The notes under the pieces are model-generated. The model had not been told where the DNA came from. It did no database searches and saw only the letters and a list, made by a program, of their open reading frames with translations. The position numbers were made by a program, and so were the translations under genes. A stretch of 6,466 bases of DNA from Bacillota bacterium (GTDB taxonomy: Bacteria > Bacillota > Clostridia > Christensenellales > CAG-138). The DNA lies in NCBI GenBank assembly GCA_023453725.1, contig JAEXTB010000302.1, positions 1-6,466 on the forward strand. Direction: 5' to 3'. The first letter of the stretch is position 1, and each line of letters begins with the position of its first letter. Of the stretch, positions 1 to 4,899 are shown one piece after another.

Positions 1-873
1 GCGGTGCTGCCGGTACCCGCGGGCAATATTGCGCTCACCACGGATTCGTTTGTGGTGACGCCGCTGTTTTTTCCGGGTGGAGACATTGGGAAATTGGCGG
101 TCTGCGGTACGGTCAACGATCTGCTGATGCGTGGGGCGACGCCCAAATACCTGACTGCTGGCTTTATATTGGAGGACGGGCTGGAGACAGAGACACTCAG
201 GCGCGTCGCTCTTTCCATGCGGCAGGCGGCGGATGAAGCCGGGGTAAGCATTGTAGCCGGAGACACCAAGGTCATTGACGGCAAAGGCGGCCTCTATATC
301 AATACGGCGGGCGTAGGGTTTGTACCAGAAGGCGTCGATATCAGCGTAAGCCATACCAAGCCCGGAGACGCCGTCATCATCAGTGGATATTTGGGCAACC
401 ATCACGCGTGCATCTTGTCTTCGCGCATGGGAATTGAAAACAGCATAAAAAGCGACTGCGCGCCGCTCAACGGCATGGTGCAGGCGCTGCTCACAGGTGG
501 GGTGGAGGTACACTCTCTTAGGGATATTACGCGCGGCGGGCTTGCCTCGGTGCTCCATGAAATCGCTTTTGCATCAAAAGTGCAGATATCCTTGACAGGT
601 ACGCCGCTCGCGGACGCGCAGGTATCCGGCTTTTGCGATATCCTGGGGCTTGATCCGCTCTATATGGGCAACGAAGGAAAACTTGTGCTGACCGTTCCGG
701 AACGCGAGGCAGCACGCGCGCTTTCCTTGATACAGGCTTCCCCCTATGGCATGGACGCGCAGGTTGTCGGTACTGTACTTACGGGCAGCCCGGTTGTAAC
801 GCAAAAGACGCGCGCGGGCGGGAACCGGATGATCGAGCCGCTGCTTGGTGAAGGCTTGCCGCGTATCTGCTGA
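1..873 (+). CDS. hypE: Hydrogenase maturation protein HypE (5'-truncated by window)
   Basis: HypE makes the cyanide ligands of the [NiFe]-hydrogenase active site. HypF places a carbamoyl group on the C-terminal cysteine of HypE, and HypE then dehydrates it with ATP to a thiocyanate that is passed to the iron via HypC/HypD (established for the family). The visible 290 residues have the AIR-synthase/PurM-like fold signatures. These are TTDSFVV near residue 13, GGDIGKLAVCGTVND at 26-40, the nucleotide-loop motif GDTKV at 87-91, and RDITRGGL at 174-181. The protein ends exactly in LPRIC, with the catalytic Cys as the last residue before TGA at 871-873. The reading frame is open at base 1. The family is usually about 330-350 residues, so roughly 45-55 N-terminal residues lie upstream. 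An internal GTG at base 4 is not the true start. It is probably the last gene of a hyp operon, because a separate promoter follows directly. I see no T-tract terminator after it. Confidence 0.97.
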   Translation, partial: AVLPVPAGNIALTTDSFVVTPLFFPGGDIGKLAVCGTVNDLLMRGATPKYLTAGFILEDGLETETLRRVALSMRQAADEAGVSIVAGDTKVIDGKGGLYINTAGVGFVPEGVDISVSHTKPGDAVIISGYLGNHHACILSSRMGIENSIKSDCAPLNGMVQALLTGGVEVHSLRDITRGGLASVLHEIAFASKVQISLTGTPLADAQVSGFCDILGLDPLYMGNEGKLVLTVPEREAARALSLIQASPYGMDAQVVGTVLTGSPVVTQKTRAGGNRMIEPLLGEGLPRIC

Positions 874-881
874 AGGATACT

Positions 882-910
882 TTGCCTCAAACAGAAAAGC
901 GTGATATAAT
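882..910 (+). promoter_or_regulatory. Sigma-A-type promoter for the aldolase gene
   Basis: The -35 box TTGCCT (882-887; 4/6 to consensus) is followed after 17 bases by a perfect -10 box TATAAT (905-910). The -10 is preceded by TGA (902-904), which makes it an extended -10. Transcription should start near 916-919, giving a leader of about 60 bases. The promoter starts only nine bases after the hypE stop codon, so the aldolase gene has its own transcript. Confidence 0.8.
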
Positions 911-923
911 GTTACCGTTAACA
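910..923 (+). promoter_or_regulatory. LacI-family / cre-like operator over the start site
   Basis: TGTTACCGTTAACA is a 14-bp dyad around a central CG, with six of its seven symmetric base pairs matching (915 against 918 does not). It fits the CcpA catabolite-response consensus TGWAARCGYTWNCW at 12 of 14 positions, from memory of that consensus. It begins on the last base of the -10 box and covers the predicted start site, a position where a bound repressor would block initiation. Whether the binder is CcpA or another LacI-family protein cannot be told from the sequence. Confidence 0.55.
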
Positions 924-924
924 A

Positions 925-947
925 TGCCGCGCAGTCTGGCGCGAGCA
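925..947 (+). other. Small hairpin in the aldolase leader
   Basis: TGC (925-927) plus CGCGC (928-932) pair with GCGCG (939-943) plus GCA (945-947). This gives eight base pairs, a six-base loop and one bulged A at 944. There is no T-tract after it, so it is not a terminator. It lies between the promoter and the ribosome-binding site (AAAGGGGG, 962-969) and may only stabilise the 5' end of the mRNA. Confidence 0.35.
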
Positions 948-976
948 TCACTTTGAACAATAAAGGGGGCAACAGC

Positions 977-1876
977 ATGGATCCAAAGGTAGTAGTAAAA
1001 AAGGCGCTTGAGAATCAAATCGTTATCCCTGCGTTCAACATCCCGAATTTGAATATGACGGAGCCCATCATCCGCGCGGTGGTTGATGAAAACTCGGTCG
1101 CCATGATTCAGGTGGCGCGGCTGGAGTGGGAGAAGATGGAGGCGAAAAGCCTGCAGGCGGTGGCGGAGTCATATTTTAAATATGCAAATACCAACCACGT
1201 CATGCTGCACTTGGATCATGTTCCGGTTATCGATGAGGACATGCTTCGCGTGAACTTTACAGAGGTGATCCGTCAGGCGCTTGACGCGGGCTACCAGTCC
1301 GTCATGGTGGACGGTTCGCGCTTGTCCCTTGAAGAAAACATCCGGGCTACTTCAGAGGCCGCGGCAATCGCGCATGCAAGCAACGCGCCCATTGAGGCGG
1401 AGCTTGGCGCGGTCATGGGCCACGAGGGCGGGGAAATGCCGCCATATGAGGAGATATTCTCTAAAAAGCTTGGGTTTACCAAATTGGACGAACTCAGCCA
1501 ATTTGTAAAACAGAGCGGGTGCGACTGGGTCTCGGTTGCGTGCGGCAACTTCCATGGTGCCATTGCTGAAAGCAACCGTTTTGCCAAGAAGCCGGAAGCA
1601 CGTTTAGATGTACCGTATATCGCAGAACTGCAGAAAGCGGCGGGTATCCCGCTGGTGCTGCACGGCGGTTCCGGCGTCAAAAAGGAATTTGTGCTGGGCG
1701 GTGTTCGAAACGGCATTGCAAAAATCAATGTCGGCTCGGATCTTAGGCGCGCCTACCAGGTGGCCTTTGAAAAGAACAACAGCGTAACGGAAGCGCAGCA
1801 GGCGCTTTATGAAACAACCCGCTTGTTTATCCGCAACGAGTTGGAGATTGCAAATACCAAGAATATCATTGGCTGA
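977..1876 (+). CDS. Class II (zinc-dependent) aldolase family protein, FbaA/GatY/KbaY-like
   Basis: The family cleaves ketose bisphosphates (fructose- or tagatose-1,6-bisphosphate) into dihydroxyacetone phosphate and an aldehyde in the cytoplasm, using a metal ion. The 299-residue length is normal. Visible hallmarks are HLDH at 78-81 (catalytic Asp80 and first zinc His81), SVMVDGS at 108-114, IEAELG at 139-144 with Glu142, GNFHG at 190-194 with zinc His193, LHGGSG at 228-233 with zinc His229, and KINVGSDLR at 249-257 for phosphate binding. All three expected zinc histidines are present. Around them the sequence departs from textbook FbaA: HLDHVPVIDED instead of HLDHG, and GGSGVKKE instead of GGSGIPDE. 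The true substrate is therefore open, and no specific gene name is given. ATG at 977 is chosen because AAAGGGGG (962-969) sits seven bases upstream. A TTG at 953 in frame would place that site inside the gene. It is monocistronic, with its own promoter, operator and terminator. Confidence 0.93.
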   Translation: MDPKVVVKKALENQIVIPAFNIPNLNMTEPIIRAVVDENSVAMIQVARLEWEKMEAKSLQAVAESYFKYANTNHVMLHLDHVPVIDEDMLRVNFTEVIRQALDAGYQSVMVDGSRLSLEENIRATSEAAAIAHASNAPIEAELGAVMGHEGGEMPPYEEIFSKKLGFTKLDELSQFVKQSGCDWVSVACGNFHGAIAESNRFAKKPEARLDVPYIAELQKAAGIPLVLHGGSGVKKEFVLGGVRNGIAKINVGSDLRRAYQVAFEKNNSVTEAQQALYETTRLFIRNELEIANTKNIIG

Positions 1877-1894
1877 TTATTAATAAAGTATCGG

Positions 1895-1920
1895 AAAGGG
1901 CGCGAAAGCGCCCTTTTGTT
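1895..1920 (+). terminator. Rho-independent terminator of the aldolase gene
   Basis: A perfect nine-base-pair stem, AAAGGGCGC (1895-1903) with GCGCCCTTT (1908-1916), carries a GAAA tetraloop and runs into TTTTGTT. It lies 18 bases after the stop codon. It should end the aldolase transcript and separate it from the surface-protein gene. Confidence 0.92.
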
Positions 1921-1970
1921 ATACCATGAGAACTTTTCAAAACCTAGCGTGTGCTCACCTTTATAAGCAA

Positions 1971-1998
1971 TTGCAATGGAACTTTATTCCACTATATG
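1971..1998 (+). promoter_or_regulatory. Candidate promoter for the surface-protein gene
   Basis: TTGCAA (1971-1976; 4/6) and TATATG (1993-1998; 4/6) are 16 bases apart in an AT-richer stretch between the aldolase terminator and the surface-protein gene. This would start transcription near 2005 and give a leader of about 100 bases that contains the whole hairpin at 2026-2096. The boxes are only moderate matches. The main support is position. Confidence 0.45.
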
Positions 1999-2011
1999 CG
2001 TTTGAGGGGAC

Positions 2012-2023
2012 TAACCAGGGTTA
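2012..2023 (+). promoter_or_regulatory. Small dyad, possible operator
   Basis: TAACC (2012-2016), AG, GGTTA (2019-2023) is a perfect five-base inverted repeat with a two-base centre. The centre is too short for an RNA hairpin loop, so if it acts it would be as a DNA site. It lies just downstream of the predicted start site of the surface-protein gene. Short dyads arise by chance, so this is weak. Confidence 0.25.
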
Positions 2024-2025
2024 AA

Positions 2026-2096
2026 TCTCTAGTAAGACGATAGGAATTCGTTGCGCCACAATGGCGAACAGATCAGAATTCCTGACCTATTAGAGA
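2026..2096 (+). promoter_or_regulatory. Structured mRNA leader overlapping the ribosome-binding site
   Basis: The leader of the surface-protein gene folds by eye into one long arm with about 25 base pairs. P1 pairs 2026-2034 with 2088-2096 (nine pairs, one G-U). P2 pairs AGGAATTC (2042-2049) with GAATTCCT (2076-2083), eight perfect pairs. P3 pairs 2050-2052 and 2054-2058 with 2062-2069 (eight pairs, bulged G2053, loop CAA). Between P1 and P2 is a 7/4-base internal loop, and a six-base bulge (2070-2075) lies between P2 and P3. P1 takes in AGA of the Shine-Dalgarno stretch AGAGGAG (2094-2100), leaving GGAG free. ATAGG (2040-2044) can alternatively pair with CCTAT (2086-2090), which would disrupt P1 and P2. 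No T-tract follows, so it is not a terminator. It matches no riboswitch class that I recall. A role in translation control is inferred. Confidence 0.6.
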
Positions 2097-2107
2097 GGAG
2101 AGTTGTT

Positions 2108-4690
2108 ATGATAGTAGCGCGAAAACACAAACTGCTTTCGCTGCTTACGGCTGTATTCCTGTTTGCGGCGCTTGCATTGCCTTCTGTAGGGTATGCACTT
2201 GCACCCAATGAGGTAACGGTTACTGTAAGCGCCGAAGAAACCGTGACGGCCGTGGCCGCAGAGACGGATGAGGACAATTTTGTAGACGGGACATACGTAT
2301 CGGAGGATGAGGCAACCATTATCCCGGATGCGACCGGGAACGGGTATACCTACAATGGATCGGGCGAGAACTCTACGGACGTATCACTCGAAGGGGCAAA
2401 TGAGGATCTTTCCATCGTTCAGAACGGCTCCACAGACAATACCATACCGAACAGCGCGGTAACTGGCGCGGACGGTTCCTATGACGACACCGCAATCAAC
2501 AACAATGATATTTATCTTGACACCTACACCGGCGGGGGTGGTAGTTATTCCACCAATAACGGAGCGTTTTATGATGAAGAAGGCATCCCCCTTTCAAACG
2601 GGCTTCCTGATGACGAAAACTCCGTAACGCAGGACGGCTCCATGGTGGATGCAATTCTCTGGAGCAACGGCATTGAGGCCGATCCGGAGAAGGACTATCT
2701 CATTGTAGTAGGCGAAACCACAATTGAAGGCGACAAGACCGTCAAGGAAGTTTCCGTGACGGATGCCGAGGGCAATGTGCTTGAAGGCTATGAGGTGACG
2801 CTTGAAGCACAAGGCACTAGGACAGACCAGATATTTGATTCTGAAGGCGGTGTATCCATTTCCGGCAAGACCAATGTCGTACTGAGCATCGATATCACGG
2901 ACAGCATGGGAGATGAGCTTGGGGACAGCGACGTCACCAAGTGGGAAGTGCTCAAACAGGCTGCCACGGAATTCATCGATATTCTATATGGCGTTGAGCG
3001 CGACGGCTCCGGCAATATCACCAATCTGTCTTCGCTCAATCAAAATGTAGACCTATCGCTGGTGGTTTATTCGGGCGGCAGAAACAACGTTGTAGCCCGC
3101 ACCGTAACGGTATCCGGCTCCGGCAGCAACGTATTTACCAATGACAATGTAACGGAGCTTCTCAATTACTTTACAGGCTCCGCCTCACGCGGTGGTCTTA
3201 CCGGCAGTACAGGCATGCTCAATAACCCCGGTACCAACGCACAGGCAGGCTATATGGAAACAGGGGAGCTTGTACAGGCGCTCATCGACAGCAGCGGCGG
3301 CTCCATCACGGGGGATAACATCCATGTGGTGTTTATGACGGATGGAGAAGCCAATACCTACTACAACAATCCTTCTGACACCACCACAAGTATTGCTTAC
3401 AGCTCTAACAGCACCCAGATCACAAACGCCGGGAAACGGGCCTCCGAGGCGGCAATCGATCTATTGGAAAAGGGAGTGTCGCTGCATAACGTTGTCATCA
3501 ACGACAGCAACACGGCCGCCAACAGTATCGCCACCTACATGGACCCCAACAAGTCCGGCGGGTATCTGAAAGGATTGCTTGATGATAACGATCCCGATGG
3601 TGAAATCAACTACGACAACTTCGATATCAATTACACTTGGGCCAGTACGCCCGAGCAGATTATTGAGACCTATAAGACCATTGCAAAACAGATTGTCAAT
3701 GACGCGGTTGTGGCCGAGCAAGCACGCGTGATCGACGTCATCCCCGCGGGCTTTGACATCTATTTTGTCAACGGCAACACAGAACTCAAGGTGGTGGGGA
3801 CGGACAGCGAAGGCAACACCATCATTGAATGGTACATTGGGGATCTCAAGAACGGCGTCAAAGAAAGCACCCGCTACTTCCTTGTGCCCAACAGCACGCT
3901 GGGCGGCGCGTACACATACGGCACAGCCTACACGAATGATTCCGCTGTCCTCTACGCCAAGCCCGTTGCTGCGGGTGGCGAAGAAGTAGCGATTGTACTC
4001 GACCGGCCTGCAATTGTACTGGATCCCTTTGCGGATAACGATGCAGTGACGGAAAACTACAACAACAGCTTCAACTTCAACCTGTTGAACGGAAGCAGCA
4101 GCGGGGCAAGCGGCGGTTCCACCTACAACCTGAAGGTGGACTCTATCGATACCAATAAGCTGCAGGCTGTGGGTACTACGGTATCCAACACCGCGGTGGT
4201 AAACGTCACCAACGCGATGATTGCAGGGGTATCTGCAAGCGTCACGACGGACGGCGCTGGCAACTGGGTGTTTGAAAACAGCCAGGTACGCGTTACAGTA
4301 AAACCTGACGGAACCGTCACATATGAACAGCTGGGCGCCTGGCCGCAGAGTTGGGGCAGCGCTGCAAACATTACGTTTGATTACAGCATCGGCTTTGCGG
4401 CGGATGGTAATGGCATCACGCTTATCGGAACGCCCGGAACAGCGGCTGCCAGCGCAAGCATTGCGCTCAACCAGCCTGTACCTCCCGGCGGGGATGATGG
4501 CGGCGATGACGACGACGGCGATATTCCCCTGGGCCCCGGCGGCGGAAGTATCCCGCTCTCCCCGGGCGCTATCCCGCTTGGCGCGCCCAACACCGGCGGT
4601 ACGACAATGATCGTTCCTGCGGCCATACTCACCGCATCGCTCTTCCTATTTGTTGCAGCGCTGCTGCTGAGAAGAGTTTTGCAGAAGTAG
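2108..4690 (+). CDS. Sortase-anchored surface protein with von Willebrand A domain
   Basis: This is an 860-residue secreted, wall-anchored protein, probably an adhesin or pilus-like component. The signal peptide is residues 1-32: KHK charge, hydrophobic core, likely cleavage after ALA at 30-32. Residues 33-190 are acidic, rich in Asn/Gly/Thr/Ser, and match nothing I recognise. Beta-strand-like sequence (192-255) leads into a von Willebrand A domain (about 256-530) with the metal site DITDS (Asp262, Thr264, Ser266), GTNAQAG (Thr376) and MTDGEAN (Asp412). Residues 540-638 resemble the beta-sandwich that often follows such domains in Gram-positive adhesins (VIDVIPAGF, later YTND). Residues 639-785 look like another Ig-like module. 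An acidic Gly/Pro linker (790-825) holds IPL three times. The sorting signal is APNTG (826-830), a hydrophobic segment (834-854) and the tail RRVLQK. I see no cysteine. ATG 2108 is chosen for AGAGGAG seven bases upstream and because the signal peptide starts there. The earlier in-frame TTG at 2051 lies inside the leader hairpin. The gene is monocistronic. Ligand unknown. Confidence 0.9.
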   Translation: MIVARKHKLLSLLTAVFLFAALALPSVGYALAPNEVTVTVSAEETVTAVAAETDEDNFVDGTYVSEDEATIIPDATGNGYTYNGSGENSTDVSLEGANEDLSIVQNGSTDNTIPNSAVTGADGSYDDTAINNNDIYLDTYTGGGGSYSTNNGAFYDEEGIPLSNGLPDDENSVTQDGSMVDAILWSNGIEADPEKDYLIVVGETTIEGDKTVKEVSVTDAEGNVLEGYEVTLEAQGTRTDQIFDSEGGVSISGKTNVVLSIDITDSMGDELGDSDVTKWEVLKQAATEFIDILYGVERDGSGNITNLSSLNQNVDLSLVVYSGGRNNVVARTVTVSGSGSNVFTNDNVTELLNYFTGSASRGGLTGSTGMLNNPGTNAQAGYMETGELVQALIDSSGGSITGDNIHVVFMTDGEANTYYNNPSDTTTSIAYSSNSTQITNAGKRASEAAIDLLEKGVSLHNVVINDSNTAANSIATYMDPNKSGGYLKGLLDDNDPDGEINYDNFDINYTWASTPEQIIETYKTIAKQIVNDAVVAEQARVIDVIPAGFDIYFVNGNTELKVVGTDSEGNTIIEWYIGDLKNGVKESTRYFLVPNSTLGGAYTYGTAYTNDSAVLYAKPVAAGGEEVAIVLDRPAIVLDPFADNDAVTENYNNSFNFNLLNGSSSGASGGSTYNLKVDSIDTNKLQAVGTTVSNTAVVNVTNAMIAGVSASVTTDGAGNWVFENSQVRVTVKPDGTVTYEQLGAWPQSWGSAANITFDYSIGFAADGNGITLIGTPGTAAASASIALNQPVPPGGDDGGDDDDGDIPLGPGGGSIPLSPGAIPLGAPNTGGTTMIVPAAILTASLFLFVAALLLRRVLQK

Positions 4691-4696
4691 CTTAGC

Positions 4697-4720
4697 AGCG
4701 CCCTTTGTGTAAGGGCAGCT
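4697..4720 (+). other. Hairpin just after the surface-protein stop codon
   Basis: AGCGCCCTT (4697-4705) pairs with AAGGGC (4711-4716) and GCT (4718-4720), with a bulged A4717 and a five-base loop TGTGT. It starts six bases after the stop. There is no T-tract, so it may protect the 3' end of the mRNA or pause polymerase ahead of the next structure rather than terminate. Confidence 0.4.
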
Positions 4721-4743
4721 CCGGTCTTGAAAACCAAAGATGC

Positions 4744-4798
4744 ATACCCCCGTCCCGGGTTTCCGGGGCGGGGGTATTGTCATGCCGGGGGTTTTTTT
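4744..4798 (+). terminator. GC-rich terminator-like structure after the surface-protein gene
   Basis: Arms 4744-4758 and 4763-4777 form a 15-base-pair stem with one G-U pair and a four-base loop GTTT. It is followed only by TTGTC, a poor T-tract. A run of seven T (4792-4798) comes 14 bases later, directly after GGGGG (4787-4791). ACCCCCG (4746-4752) in the left arm can instead pair with CGGGGGT (4786-4792), which puts a stem next to the T-run. The two folds exclude each other, and the first should be far more stable. Termination of the surface-protein transcript here is likely, but the layout is not textbook. Confidence 0.6.
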
Positions 4799-4817
4799 AT
4801 GCAGGCTCCGAAGCAGG

Positions 4818-4846
4818 TTGTGCGCTTTCGCAAAGGATGGTATCCT
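4818..4846 (+). promoter_or_regulatory. Candidate promoter for the ABC exporter operon
   Basis: TTGTGC (4818-4823; 3/6) lies 17 bases before TATCCT (4841-4846; 4/6), which is preceded by TGG (4838-4840), an extended -10. Start would be near 4853, about 47 bases before the gene. The spacer contains TGCG-CTTT-CGCA (4821-4832), a small dyad that could bind a regulator. The -35 is poor, so the call rests on the extended -10 and on position after the terminator. Confidence 0.45.
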
Positions 4847-4899
4847 AATGGGCAGGCAAAGTGCATATGTGCGAATGCCGGCAGGAGAGGAGCATTGCG

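Noticed and set aside
953..976. Upstream TTG start at 953 for the aldolase gene.
   Set aside because: It would place the strong AAAGGGGG ribosome site inside the coding sequence and has no ribosome site of its own. The family normally starts at the equivalent of ATG 977.
574..978. A 134-codon open frame on the minus strand opposite hypE and the aldolase promoter.
   Set aside because: It lies opposite conserved HypE coding sequence and the aldolase promoter. The product has no domain signature and is a typical shadow frame of GC-biased coding DNA.
1926..2024. A 32-codon open frame starting at ATG 1926.
   Set aside because: It has no ribosome-binding site, starts just after the T-tract of the aldolase terminator, spans the predicted promoter, and its product shows no recognisable feature. 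Short open frames of this size are expected by chance.
2044..2081. Two GAATTC (EcoRI) sites 32 bases apart, which might hint at a cloning artefact.
   Set aside because: They are the two arms of a longer 8-bp inverted repeat set inside further pairing, and the flanking sequence is continuous with both genes. Structure explains them better than an artefact.
4721..4740. GGTCTTGAAAACC resembles the anticodon arm of tRNA-Ser(UGA), and the bases before it loosely resemble a D-arm.
   Set aside because: Only three base pairs of the arm form, there is no T-arm GGTTCGA, and no acceptor stem can be drawn. The upstream part would overlap the stop codon of the surface-protein gene. Probably chance, or at most a tRNA remnant.
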